DNA from: CBDEGU01 sp965238045
GTDB lineage: Bacteria; Acidobacteriota; Terriglobia; Bryobacterales; UBA6623
Reading direction: 5' to 3'
DNA length: 55,179 nucleotides
Assembly: GCA_965238045.1 (NCBI GenBank)
Contig: CBDEGU010000003.1
Span: forward strand, 1-55,179
Shown here: piece after piece, positions 31,950 to 43,998 of the stretch
Layout of the letters: every line of letters starts with the position of its first letter
How positions within the stretch are numbered: the first letter of the stretch is position 1
The notes under the pieces: model-generated
What the model saw: only the letters and a program-made list of their open reading frames with translations
What the model was told of the DNA's origin: nothing
Databases searched by the model: none
Made by a program: the position numbers and the translations under genes

Positions 31950-34799
31950 TTAGTCCTGCCCGCGGTCTTTGAACTCGGCGAACCAGTTTTGGACGACGCG
32001 GATCTTTGTCTCAGTCGCCTCTGCGCCCACTTGCTCTGGCAGGATAAACCTCCGCCCATCCGCGGAAACATCGTATGTCGGGAGATGGCTGTTCCTTCTC
32101 AGGGCTGGATGCTCGAATAGCCCTGCCGGTGAGGTCGCGGAAAACTCCCCTTCCGTCGATACCCCCACGACCATGAGCCTTTCTCCTTCTACATAGAAGA
32201 GTTCTTTGCCGTCCCGGCTCCAGCGCACCTGGCTCCCGCCGTTATTCGACACCGTCACTTTGCGTCCGCCCTCGGGGAACGGCTGTACATAGATTTCCCG
32301 CTGCCCTGATTCTTCCGAGATGTAAGCTACGTAACGGCCATTGGGTGATAACTTGGCAGCTGCCTGATGGAAGCGTTCTTGCAGGAAAGGGTGCGGCTCC
32401 CAGCCGCCGCCGTCCTCACTGCGTTCCAGGTACCAGAGATCATACCCGGTTTCGGGGTCCTGTTTCGTGTAGAGAAGATGTTTCCCATCTCTGGACCAGT
32501 CCGATGGCCACTCGTTTTGGGACGTGGCCGCCACCGCCAACTCCTCTCCGCCGCCATCGGCTGGCCGGAGATAGATATCGCTATTGCCGGATCGACGGGA
32601 CGCAAACGCTACCTCGTCGCCCGCGGGTGACCACAGAGGGAAAAGGTCCAATTCCGGAGCTGTGCTCAAACGTGTCTTGACCCCGCGGGCAAGATCCCAA
32701 ACCCAGACGTCAAGATTTCCGCTCTGCGACACCGTAACCGCCAGCCGGCCCCCATCGGGGGATAGCGCCGCCTCAAGTATTCTTTCCTGCGGCAGACCGA
32801 TCTCTTCCACTTTCTTGCCATCGCGGCCGGCCCAAACCAGTTGCTCTTGCGCCGAGCCGAAGCCATCAAGGTAAACCAGCGTATTATCGGCCGCGACTGT
32901 GGGCTGGCGGCTGTTCTGGGCAATAGGAAAAGCCTCCCCCGTCCCCTGCAATGTCTCCAAGGAAAACGGCAGCGCCCAAAGATCGTAGACGTTGCGCTCT
33001 GGCTGGTACACCAGATGCCCGCTGGGCGAATAGAACGGCCGGTCGCCAGGCCCCAAAAACTCTCGCCGACCGGTGTCGAGGTCTTGGAGCATCATTTTCG
33101 AGTTGCCCGCACCCCCGAATGTAAACACCAGCACTCGAGAGCCTTCCTCGGAAGGCAAGAAATGAGGCCGTGAAATGGGGCCGGTCGGCCCCTCTGACGA
33201 CCCATCGGAGTCTTCCCGCCCAATCAGTGGAGAGGGAACGCCGCCCTGGGCCGGGACTTCATGGATGATGGCGGCCGCGCCATTGGCGGTTTGTGAGCTG
33301 AAGACGACGGAGTCGCCATCGGGACTCCAGGACCCCCCGTAGAAGCGCCGCCCGGGCAGCTCGCAAAGCCGCATTGGCGGGCCACCCTGAACCGGCGCCT
33401 TTTGGACTTCTCTCCCCGCGGCAAAGCCGATGAAATTACTATCCGGGGACCAGAACGGCAGATAGGCTCCTTCGGTCCTCTCGATGGCCCGCGGTTGTTC
33501 CTGGTCAAGATCCCGCACCCAGAGCTTTCCCTCCGCTCCCGTGGTGGTGTAGGCAACGTGCTTGCCGTCAGGGGAGATGGCGACGCCGGCGAAGAACGGG
33601 TGGGTATTCACAGCAACCGGGGGCGTGAAGGCCGACCGGCGCAGTGGCGCTTCAGCAGCGGTGTCCGTCGAAGAAACCCAGAGGAAGGCGAAGACCAGGG
33701 CCAGAAGCACGCCCAGCACACCCGCGCCAAGCACAAGGGTTTGCTTCCGACGCTGCACGCGTGCAATCCGCTGGGCCGAGGATTGCGGCACAACCCGAAC
33801 ATCAACTAAACGATTGAGCTGTGTGTCCTCGGCGCGATAGAGAACGCTGTCGTCCTGCTCTTCCACGTCCTCGATAACCCTGTACCGGGCCAGGGGACCT
33901 GGGGAGGCTTGTCCCGCCGGTGCCGACTGGGTTGCTGCCGCCTGAGTCCCAGCCCGCGCCTTGAGAATGCTGGACCTGCCCGATGCGAGCTTCTTCTGCA
34001 AGCTGCGCAAGTCAACGAGCACGTCTTCGGCATGTTGATAGCGTTCGTTTCGGTCTTTGGCAAGCGCCTTGCCGATGATCCATTCCAGTTCCAGTGGCAG
34101 CCCCGCTCGCTGGGCGGTGACCGGCTCGGGTTCCCCGTCAGTGACCCCGTACAGAATGGCCTCTTGGCGCTCCCCCACGAACGGCAGTCTGCCGGCGATC
34201 ATTTCGTACAGCACGACCCCGAGCGACCAAAGATCCGCGCGGCGGTCGGTTTTTTTACCCAGTGCCTGTTCCGGAGACATGTAAGAGGGAGTGCCCAGGA
34301 TGGTCGTGGTCTCGGTTAGCTTCGAGCGTTCGGCGAGTTGCGCCAGGCCAAAGTCCATAATCTTGACCTGTCCCGGCGGCGTGACCATCAGGTTGGCGCC
34401 CTTGATGTCGCGGTGGACGATGCCCTTCTCGTGCGCTGCCTGAAGACCTTGGACGGTTTGAACGGCGATGTCGAGCGCCTGGTCGAGCTTGAGCGGGCGC
34501 TGGGCGATCTTGTCCTTGACGGTTAGGCCTGCAATGAAGGCCATGGCGAGGAAAGTCCGCCCCGCGTCTTCGTCGATTTCATGGATGGTGCAAATGTTAG
34601 GGTGATCGAGAGCAGCCGCGGCCTGCGCCTCACGAAGGAAGCGCTCTCTGTGCTCGGGGTCCTCGATCAGTTCGGCGCGCAGAAACTTCAGCGCCACCAC
34701 ACGCCGCAGCTTGGTGTCCTCGGCCTTATAGACGACGCCCATCCCGCCTTCACCAAGCTTCTCGGTGATCTTGTAATGCGAGATAGTTTGACCAACCAT
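31950..34799 (-). CDS. Ser/Thr protein kinase with TolB/WD40-type propeller
   Basis: From the ATG at 34799 (MVGQTISHYKITEKLG) it has 949 residues in the same order as its neighbours: kinase about 10-275 (IVHRDIKGAN, IMDFGL, SYMSPEQ), N-lobe-like segment about 302-345 (YRVIEDVEEQDDSVLYRAED), membrane helix near 365, and propeller repeats. Residues such as GLTVKDKIAQRPLKLDQALD and YQHAEDVLVDLRSLQKKLAS are almost identical to the kinase at 3473-6634, while the first ~25 residues resemble the kinase at 29106. The longer frame to 34976 crosses the promoter and is not used. It is the first gene of a two-kinase operon. Confidence 0.93.
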   Translation of the reverse strand: MVGQTISHYKITEKLGEGGMGVVYKAEDTKLRRVVALKFLRAELIEDPEHRERFLREAQAAAALDHPNICTIHEIDEDAGRTFLAMAFIAGLTVKDKIAQRPLKLDQALDIAVQTVQGLQAAHEKGIVHRDIKGANLMVTPPGQVKIMDFGLAQLAERSKLTETTTILGTPSYMSPEQALGKKTDRRADLWSLGVVLYEMIAGRLPFVGERQEAILYGVTDGEPEPVTAQRAGLPLELEWIIGKALAKDRNERYQHAEDVLVDLRSLQKKLASGRSSILKARAGTQAAATQSAPAGQASPGPLARYRVIEDVEEQDDSVLYRAEDTQLNRLVDVRVVPQSSAQRIARVQRRKQTLVLGAGVLGVLLALVFAFLWVSSTDTAAEAPLRRSAFTPPVAVNTHPFFAGVAISPDGKHVAYTTTGAEGKLWVRDLDQEQPRAIERTEGAYLPFWSPDSNFIGFAAGREVQKAPVQGGPPMRLCELPGRRFYGGSWSPDGDSVVFSSQTANGAAAIIHEVPAQGGVPSPLIGREDSDGSSEGPTGPISRPHFLPSEEGSRVLVFTFGGAGNSKMMLQDLDTGRREFLGPGDRPFYSPSGHLVYQPERNVYDLWALPFSLETLQGTGEAFPIAQNSRQPTVAADNTLVYLDGFGSAQEQLVWAGRDGKKVEEIGLPQERILEAALSPDGGRLAVTVSQSGNLDVWVWDLARGVKTRLSTAPELDLFPLWSPAGDEVAFASRRSGNSDIYLRPADGGGEELAVAATSQNEWPSDWSRDGKHLLYTKQDPETGYDLWYLERSEDGGGWEPHPFLQERFHQAAAKLSPNGRYVAYISEESGQREIYVQPFPEGGRKVTVSNNGGSQVRWSRDGKELFYVEGERLMVVGVSTEGEFSATSPAGLFEHPALRRNSHLPTYDVSADGRRFILPEQVGAEATETKIRVVQNWFAEFKDRGQD

Positions 34800-34820
34800 A
34801 GCCCCGGCCGAGCCTGAGTG

Positions 34821-34851
34821 AATTGTACCGCAGCAGGATGGCTGGTGGTTC
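34821..34851 (-). promoter_or_regulatory. Kinase operon promoter element
   Basis: On the minus strand AACCACCAGCCATCC is followed by TGCTGCGGTACAATT. TACAAT (34822-34827) lies 22 bases before the ATG at 34799. Nearly the same block stands ahead of the DUF1080 capture and the kinase at 6634. Confidence 0.55.
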
Positions 34852-36349
34852 CAACCCAACCAACCAACGATCCGGCTCAAGACCATGGCGCGATCGGTGG
34901 GCAATCGGGGACAGCCCCCTCCCGGCCGGCCGCCAACCCCCAGCCCCATCCCAAACCGCCAAAATCGAACTGCCAAACAGACCCATCTCGCCGAACCCCA
35001 TCGAAATCAGCGTCTTAGTCAGCGCCCCGCCTTGACGTGCCGCGCGCCTCCAGGCCTGCCGTGTCGCCATTCCTGGCGACATATCTTACCCGAACAACCG
35101 CGTAATCTCTCGACCGTGTACCCGCCGCCAGTCGCCAAACCGGTATGCCAAACAGACCCAATTTCCAAAAACCAATCCAGACCCGCATCTCACGGCCACC
35201 TGCCCCTGACCGAATCACAGATCTCCCCCGCGGCCGCGGCAATCGAAAACCACCGTAGCGCGGAGATCGAAGAGACCCGCGGCTTTTCCTGGCCCGCCGA
35301 GCGATTAATCCCCCAATCTCCCGCGCCCGCCAAGCTCCGTAGGAGCGACACATCGAACAGCCTGGGGCGTGAGCCCCAGGACCACAGGCCGAAAACAGTC
35401 AGCCCCGGCAGGGGCGGCACACCCCCCCTCACCACAAATACCGCTCATCGGGCCGCGGAATCCACCGCTGGAATCCCCCGCTGGAATCCCCCGTACCGAA
35501 ACCCCAAATCCCCCGACCCCCCTGTCACGAGATTCCTCTCCCACAAAATCAACAACATACGCAAAAAACACCCCAAAATACTTGACACCCCATGCTAGCC
35601 TATACCCGTAACGACCGGAAAGGATAGATCACCGCGATCCCCCGACCGTTTCCTGGCCAGGACAGAAAGCTCGCTCAGCGGTTCATCATCTCCTCGAATC
35701 ACAGAGGAGACAGTAACCGCAAAGGCGGGTCTTCGGACGGCTCTCGAAAGTGGACATCCACCGCGAAGGGCTACGAGCGCAGTCGTGCACCATCACCGCG
35801 CGGGATCACCGCGCGGCAAGACCGCGCGAGAGAACCCTTCGCCCGGAACCGCCTGCAACTTCCGGCTGGGGCGGCTCGCCGGGATCACATAGTCGGAACG
35901 AGAGGCGTCTCTCACTTCTTTTGAAAGTTTCTCGAATTTGAAAAAGAAGCACCACGAAGAACGAAGCCAGCAACCCCAGCCAGCCAGCAACCCCAGCCAC
36001 CCATCCAACCCATCCGCCAAACCATGCAGCGGATCGAGGGCCGAGATACCGTCGAGCCCCTCAACCCGCCCGTCACCGTCCAAAGATCCAAAAAACCGAA
36101 AATCCGGGCAAATCCGGACAAAACGCCGCCGCGAAACCAGCCCCGACCCCAGCATCCATCGCCCAAGAACCCTTCCCCGACCCAGCCTCAGCCGTCTCCC
36201 TCACAAAAAAACCCAAAAAATCGCCAAAAACCGGGCATTACCGGACAACGAACGCACCAGCAGCGTCGCCTCCGGCGCGGGGAACGAGAGGGTCCATGCT
36301 CGCAACCATCTCCTGCCGCGCCCCGGGCGGGGCGCGGATTGTGGCCGGA
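34852..36349. other. Long non-coding region with repeats and hairpins
   Basis: No credible gene is seen in about 1.5 kb; the open frames are Pro/Ser-rich and unlike any family I know. Contents: TGCCAAACAGACCCA twice (34971-34985 and 35146-35160); a perfect 8-bp hairpin TGTCGCCA/TGGCGACA (35062-35081); a repeat module at about 35330-35450; a TTGACA at 35582 with no gene behind it; and a stretch of AACCCCAGCCAGCC-like short repeats near 35970-36010. The region separates the kinase operon from the Tad genes. Confidence 0.5.
35330..35450. repeat. Intergenic palindromic repeat module
   Basis: It contains CTCCGTAGGAGCGACA, then a perfect hairpin with stem CCTGGGGC and GTGA loop (35361-35380), ACCACAGGCCGAAAACAGTC, and a second hairpin GCCCC-GGCA-GGGGC (35402-35415). 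I recall such modules scattered in Acidobacteria, Verrucomicrobia and Planctomycetes genomes, where they give rise to spurious protein predictions. The copy number here cannot be judged from one window. Confidence 0.5.
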
Positions 36350-36363
36350 CTAATTGGTCGAGA

Positions 36364-36870
36364 TCACGCCGACCGTGGTACTTCGCATGGTGGTGGTGTG
36401 GGCGAAAAGAAAGAGGAACCGGTACGGGTGCAGCACCCGGACAGCGAGGTGGTGGTGTGGGCGAAAAGAAAGAGGAACCGGTACGGGTGCAGCACCCGGA
36501 CAGCGAACTGGTCGTCCCGGTTGAGAGTGGCGGTATAGTTCGTCAGGATGGTCACGCTCGCCGCCGGCAGGCCCACCGCGTTCGCCCGCGCCACGGCCAG
36601 GATCGCGGCGGCATCGGTGGGGTTCCCTTTGCCCTTCGTGGTGGCGAACCGCGTCGCCTCTCGCGACGCGTGCATCAGCGACGTGTAGGTCCAGATGGCT
36701 CGGGCGCCCTCAAAGAGAACGATGACCAGCGAGAGGAACAAGATGAATACCAGCGCGAATTCGATGACCGCCGCGCCGCGCCGGCGGACGGCGCCTGGCT
36801 TGCCCCGCCCCCGCGAGACGGGCGAGGCCGCGCCCATGATCGCGCGCCGAAGATTCATGATCGAGAGCAT
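36364..36870 (-). CDS. TadE-like pilus protein with duplicated, frameshifted C-terminus
   Basis: With an ATG at 36870 behind GGGAGGGGAAG the protein has 168 residues: a basic N-terminus, RRGAAVIEFALVFILFLSLVIVLFEGARAIW (TadE motif and membrane helix), and a pilus-minor-subunit domain. TadE proteins assemble Flp-type pili or related secretion systems at the membrane. The last 30 residues come from a perfect 59-base tandem duplication that changes the frame. With a single copy the protein would end in FAHTTTMRSTTVGVISTN at a TAG at 36350-36352, which fits the usual TadE ending. It is the last gene of the Tad group. Confidence 0.8.
   Translation of the reverse strand: MLSIMNLRRAIMGAASPVSRGRGKPGAVRRRGAAVIEFALVFILFLSLVIVLFEGARAIWTYTSLMHASREATRFATTKGKGNPTDAAAILAVARANAVGLPAASVTILTNYTATLNRDDQFAVRVLHPYRFLFLFAHTTTSLSGCCTRTGSSFFSPTPPPCEVPRSA
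36389..36506. repeat. Perfect 59-bp tandem duplication inside the tadE-like gene
   Basis: Bases 36389-36447 are repeated exactly at 36448-36506. Because 59 is not a multiple of three, the second copy shifts the reading frame of the minus-strand gene. The exact identity of the copies points to a recent event, or to an assembly error. Confidence 0.92.
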
Positions 36871-36883
36871 CGTCTTCCCCTCC

Positions 36884-37336
36884 CTACTGGACTCTCTTGT
36901 AGGCATCACGGGCTATCTCGACGGTCTTGCCCGAAATGCCCGGATAGACTCCAATCGCTGTAAAGGTATTGCGCACCGATGTCCTCACATAGACGCGCGG
37001 CGGCTGGCCCCCGCAGGTGTCCAGGGCGCAGCTAGTCTCAGCGCCCCCGGCTACACAAACACAGAAGTGCACCGCCGTCACGGTCGTGCCCTGTGTCTCA
37101 AATGCGTCGAGACCGCCGAGCGTACGCATCTTCAGGTAGTCCACCGAGTTGCCGACGCTCTGCGAACCGTACTGTGACGAAACATCGGCGGAGTGGGCGA
37201 CCGACAAGGCGGTGTAGAACATGCGCGAGAAATCCGCCGCGCCCATCGTCAGCAGAAACATGATCGGAACCATGATGGCGAACTCGGTCAGCGCCGTTCC
37301 CCGCTTGCGCTGCTTCACTGGAATACCGTGTTTCAT
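36884..37336 (-). CDS. TadE-like pilus protein
   Basis: This 150-residue protein shows the TadE pattern: a basic N-terminus, RKRGTALTEFAIMVPIMFLLTMGAADFSRMF with the conserved Glu five residues into the helix, then a disulfide-capable domain with four cysteines (FCVCVAGGAETSCALDTCGG). A GGAAGG ribosome site precedes the ATG. It lies between a TadG-like gene and a second TadE-like gene, with gaps of 60 and 13 bases, forming a minor-pilin set. The ATPase and secretin genes of a Tad system are not in the window. Confidence 0.85.
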   Translation of the reverse strand: MKHGIPVKQRKRGTALTEFAIMVPIMFLLTMGAADFSRMFYTALSVAHSADVSSQYGSQSVGNSVDYLKMRTLGGLDAFETQGTTVTAVHFCVCVAGGAETSCALDTCGGQPPRVYVRTSVRNTFTAIGVYPGISGKTVEIARDAYKRVQ

Positions 37337-37396
37337 ATGCCTTCCCCCGTCATGGACTCTTGTCGTACTGCTCTTATCGTGCTCGCGGCGCGGCCG

Positions 37397-38826
37397 TTAC
37401 TCCAGCAGCATCACCGTACGCAGTTCGGTCTCGTCGGAGATATCATCGAACGGCGGGCCGTCGATGTTGACGTTTCCCTGGAAGGTGATCGAGTCGGCGA
37501 TGATTCCCGTCCAGCCGCTCACGGAACTGTTGCCCGAGTAAACCAGGTGGGTCTTGGAGAAGTAGAGAAAGCCGTCAAAGGTCGAAGCCGGCGTGCCGAC
37601 GATCTGATTGCCCGGAGGCATTTTGGGAGCACTACGGCCCTCGAAGAACAGGATGCCCTTGTAGGTACCCGACGTTGGCGGACTCAGGAAGGTGTTAACG
37701 TTGCCGGCGATTATGATATTGTTCCAGTTCAGCACGGGCGGGCCGAGGTTGACCGAGTTCAGATTAAAAAACACAGACCCCTCGCCCGCATCGCCGGGGG
37801 TTCCGCTGGGACCGACGGTGAACAACTCTCCGGCCGTGGCATCCAGACCGCTGTCGAAAATGTGCATCCCGGGATAGAATCGGACCTGGCCCCCTCGGAT
37901 CCGGAGCGAGGGTACCCGCTTGCCGGCGATTCTCTGAAACGCGGCGTAGTGCACCATGCCGACCGGGTTGACGACCGATTCCATATGGTTGATTCCGCCG
38001 TTAATGGTAAGGTCTGTGTAGTCGATGCCGACCGGAATCGTAGGTTCGGGCACATGCGCCAGCCAGTCCGGGGGGGGGGCACCTCCAGCGTGGGCTCGGG
38101 ACTGATACAGTCTCCGCATCCATTGGGGTTGTACCCGCCGTAAACAAGGACCGCTTCGGGAATCGCATCGAGCGTCCCACCGCCGTTGCTGACCAAAGCG
38201 GTGGGGTTATGGGAATTGACCTGGACGCCACAGGTGGAATTCACAGTGGCGGTGCCGTTGAGAGTGATCCCGCCCGACATCACCGGGTTCAGCGCCAGTA
38301 CACAGGCTTCGCCGTAGTTCACCAGCCCGGCGACGGCACGCGTCCGGACCTGAACATTCGTGACGCCGGCGATGCGCATGAACGTCGTCGGATATCTCTT
38401 GGTGATGAATACCTCGGCGTGGGTGTTGCTCGTCGTGTAACTGCCGGTTGTCGGCGGAATATTGATCGTGACGGTGATAGCGGGATCGAACTCACCCGAG
38501 GGGGTGAAGCCGTCGGGTACCACGAAATGTTCAAACCCGTTGAGCTTGGCGTCGTCGCGTCCGGCGGCGACGGCTTCCGTCGCGGTGCGCCGCAGCCACA
38601 ATTCATGAGCCGCGCCCAGGGCGGCCGCGTCGGTGGCGGCCTGCATCCAGCGCCGCTTGTAGTAGATCGTGCCCCCGTCGAGCACAAGTCCGCTCATGCT
38701 GAAGAGAAGCGCGAACAGAATGGCCATCATGGGCATCACCTGCCCGGCGGGACGGCCCGTGTAGCGGCGGCACAAGCTCTGAATCCTGGTTATCGCAAGA
38801 TCACTCAAACGCGGGACCTTCTTCAT
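37397..38826 (-). CDS. TadG-like Flp pilus assembly protein, frameshifted at a C10 tract
   Basis: The N-terminal part (ATG 38826, MKKVPRLSDLAI) has the TadG motif PAGQVMPMMAILFALLFSMSGLVLDGGTIYYKRRWMQAATDAAALGAA, so a membrane-anchored minor pilin domain. The middle (VLALNPVMSGGITLNGTATVNSTCGVQVNS) is an exported beta-rich region of this family. The frame breaks at a run of ten C on the minus strand (38070-38079). The remaining ~225 codons (DWLAHVPEPTIPVGIDYTDL to 37397) continue in another frame and look like the same protein. Eight or eleven C would join the parts into about 476 residues. It may be a real phase switch or a sequencing error. Confidence 0.75.
38070..38079. repeat. G10/C10 homopolymer in the TadG-like gene
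   Basis: Ten consecutive G on the plus strand lie exactly where the two halves of the TadG-like frame must be joined. Such tracts slip during replication and during sequencing. Confidence 0.85.
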
Positions 38827-38889
38827 AACGCATGACCTCATCGCCCCGCAACGGAAACAAGATTGGGGTGCGGGAATCGTATCGAAACT

Positions 38890-38993
38890 AGTACTACCGT
38901 ACATTCTTACATGGAACTGATAGTGAGAGTTTATAGTACTAACCATGAGATTGACACCGAAAATAACTGTTCCACTGACAGTACTATAGTACT
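38890..38993. promoter_or_regulatory. Array of four AGTACT palindromes ahead of the Tad genes
   Basis: AGTACT occurs at 38890, 38935, 38980 and 38988. The first three are spaced exactly 45 bases apart and the last two are 8 bases apart within TAGTACTATAGTACTATA-like sequence on the minus strand. The array begins 64 bases upstream of the TadG-like ATG in an AT-rich stretch. It looks like a set of operator sites for a regulator of this operon, but the binding protein is unknown. Confidence 0.45.
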
Positions 38994-39173
38994 ATAACTA
39001 CCAGGTAAACTTGCGTACAACGCGGTTGCGATCGGTTGAAACTCGGAGGGGCCGTCATCTCTTGCCATGCCTGCCTGCAAGGGATAAGGGCCATATGCGG
39101 GGCGCATCCGGCTCACCTTGGGCGAAGTGTCCGACGCGCCCGTGGCGGCTGCTACTTGGCCGCCGGGGCGAGG

Positions 39174-41849
<2,676 letters not shown>

Positions 41850-41922
41850 GTGATCTGTTTGCTCCGTGTGAATCCTGTGAATGGAAATGAAATCGGGGTC
41901 ATCCACCATCGCGGCCCAAGAG

Positions 41923-43998
41923 CTACGGCCGGTCGGCGGACGCCTCGGGAACGATCTCCGCGAAATCGGCGATCGTTGAAAATTCGGCCAACAGGTGCGC
42001 GAGGAACGTCAGGCGGCTGTTGCGGACGTCCTCGTCCTTGTCCATCACCAGCACGTCGTCAAAGAAGCGGTCCACGGCGGGCCGCAACAACGCGATGGCG
42101 GTCAGTGCCCCCTGGTAGTCGGCTTTCTGTTTCAGGCGGGCTACTTGGCTTTGCAGTTGTTCGAAGGACTGATACAGGCCGGCCTCGGCACCGGGTGCGA
42201 GCCGGGCTGGATCGAAGTTCCGTGACGAAAATTTCTCGGCGCCGCCGGCCTGCTTGAGGATATTCTTGATGCGCTTGAAGCTGGCGGCGAGCGCCTCGAA
42301 GTCAGCGGTTCCCCGCGTCTGGGCGAGCGCGGCGGCGCGGCGAACGACATCGAGCGGAACATCGGATGAGGCGCTCATCACGGCATTCACCTCGTCGTAG
42401 CGATGCCGGGGGCCCTCCGCGAGGTAGCGGCGCAGCCGTTCGGCGAAGAACTCTTCGAGGCTTTGGGTCTCGTCGCCGGCAGCGGCGAGTTCCGAGAGCT
42501 TGGTGATCGAAAACGGCAGCTCGCACTCGGCCAGGATGCGGATCACCCCGTAGGCGGCGCGGCGCAGAGCGAAGGGGTCCTTCGATCCGGTAGGCTTCAT
42601 CCCGGCCCGGAAGAGGCCGCCTAGAGTGCTGAGCTTGTCGGCGATGGCGACGATCTGACCGGCCGCCGTCGATGGCAGAGCATCACGCGCGCCAGCGGGC
42701 TTGTAGTGGTCGCGGACCGCCGCGGCGACATCTTCGGATTCGCCCTGATGGCGGGCATAGAGACCGCCGACGACGCCCTGAAGTTCCGGAAACTCACCCA
42801 CCATTTCCGTGGTCAGATCGGTCTTGGCCAGCTCGGCGGCGCGATCGGCGGCACGGCTCAGCTCTGCGTCAAGGCCGGCGAGAGCGGCCAGCTCTTTCGC
42901 GATCCGCCGGTTGCGCCCGGTCTTTTCGAAATAGCTGCCGATCTTCGCGTGGAAGGTGACGCCCTTGAGGTCCCCGGTGCGATCGGCCAGCGATTGCTTC
43001 TGATCGGCGTCCCAGAAGAAGCGAGCGTCGTTGAAGCGCGCGCGCAGCACGCGGGCATGGCCGCGGGTGATCTCACCCGCCGGGTCCCCGTCGAGATTGG
43101 CCACCGCGATAAAGCGCGGCTGGAGTTTGCCGTCGCCGTCCTCGATCGCGAAGTAGCGCTGATGATGCTGCATCACGGTTTCGAGAACTTCCTCGGGCAA
43201 GTCGAGAAATTCTGGCTCGAACGCACCGAGAATCGGTGTCGGAAACTCGGTGAAGTAAACCAGCGTCTTGAGCAGGCCCGGGTTCTCTCGCACCTGCAAG
43301 CCTTCGGGAACCAGTTCCTGGATGCCGTCGAGGATCTTCTTGCGGCGCTCCCCGGCCGAGAGCAGCACGTAGTTCTGTTTCAGCTTCTCGCGATAGTCGC
43401 CGACCCCGGTTACGGCGACATTTGCCGAGCCCAAACGGCGATGCCCCATCGTCTGATTCGACGACGCCACGCCGCCGATTTCAAAGCCCACGACTTGGCC
43501 CTCAAGCAGTGCCACAATCCAGCGGATCGGGCGGATGAACCGGGGACCGGTTTTGCTGGTCCAGTACATCGTCTTCGGAAAAGAGATGCCCAGGATGACG
43601 CTGGGCAGCACTTCCGCGAGAACGGCGGCCGCGGGCCTGCCCTCGATCGTGCGCTGGACCATCAGCTTGCCGTCGGCGGCGGTTTGCAGCTGACCGGCCG
43701 AGACGCCGGCGCGGCGGGCGAAGCCCTCACCGGCCTTGGTGGGGTTGCCATCGGTGTCGAAGGCTACCGAGCGGGGCGGCCCCTTGAGAATCTCCTGGCG
43801 ATCCTGCTGACGCTCGGCCAGTCCTCGGGCGATGAGCACCAGACGGCGCGGGGTGGCCTCGGTCTCGCAGGTGACGCCTTCGGCGAGACGGAGCCCCTCC
43901 AGCGCGCCGGTGAAGCGCCGCTCGAGATCGGCCAGCGCGCCCTCGATCATCCAGTCGGGAATTTCTTCCGTGCCGATTTCGAGCAGAAAGTCAGCCAT
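41923..43998 (-). CDS. glyS: Glycine--tRNA ligase beta subunit
   Basis: From ATG 43998 (ADFLLEIGTEEIPDWMIEGA) the protein has 691 residues, normal for GlyS. The N-terminal LEIGTEEIP, the central FPKTMYW and FIRPIRWIVALL, and the C-terminal anticodon-binding region with FFDDVLVMDKDEDVRNSRL are all present. With GlyQ it forms the alpha2beta2 glycyl-tRNA synthetase. Its ATG shares one base with the glyQ stop (TAATG), so the two are translationally coupled. The upstream 46 codons of the longer frame overlap glyQ and are not used. Confidence 0.97.
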   Translation of the reverse strand: MADFLLEIGTEEIPDWMIEGALADLERRFTGALEGLRLAEGVTCETEATPRRLVLIARGLAERQQDRQEILKGPPRSVAFDTDGNPTKAGEGFARRAGVSAGQLQTAADGKLMVQRTIEGRPAAAVLAEVLPSVILGISFPKTMYWTSKTGPRFIRPIRWIVALLEGQVVGFEIGGVASSNQTMGHRRLGSANVAVTGVGDYREKLKQNYVLLSAGERRKKILDGIQELVPEGLQVRENPGLLKTLVYFTEFPTPILGAFEPEFLDLPEEVLETVMQHHQRYFAIEDGDGKLQPRFIAVANLDGDPAGEITRGHARVLRARFNDARFFWDADQKQSLADRTGDLKGVTFHAKIGSYFEKTGRNRRIAKELAALAGLDAELSRAADRAAELAKTDLTTEMVGEFPELQGVVGGLYARHQGESEDVAAAVRDHYKPAGARDALPSTAAGQIVAIADKLSTLGGLFRAGMKPTGSKDPFALRRAAYGVIRILAECELPFSITKLSELAAAGDETQSLEEFFAERLRRYLAEGPRHRYDEVNAVMSASSDVPLDVVRRAAALAQTRGTADFEALAASFKRIKNILKQAGGAEKFSSRNFDPARLAPGAEAGLYQSFEQLQSQVARLKQKADYQGALTAIALLRPAVDRFFDDVLVMDKDEDVRNSRLTFLAHLLAEFSTIADFAEIVPEASADRP

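Noticed and set aside
34885..35598. 237-codon plus-strand frame in the non-coding region
   Set aside because: It crosses several hairpins and dispersed repeats and reads as Pro/Arg/Ser-rich text without domain features.
35938..36963. 341-codon plus-strand frame between the kinase and Tad genes
   Set aside because: Pro/Ser/Arg-rich translation without family similarity; its right half is antisense to the TadE-like gene.
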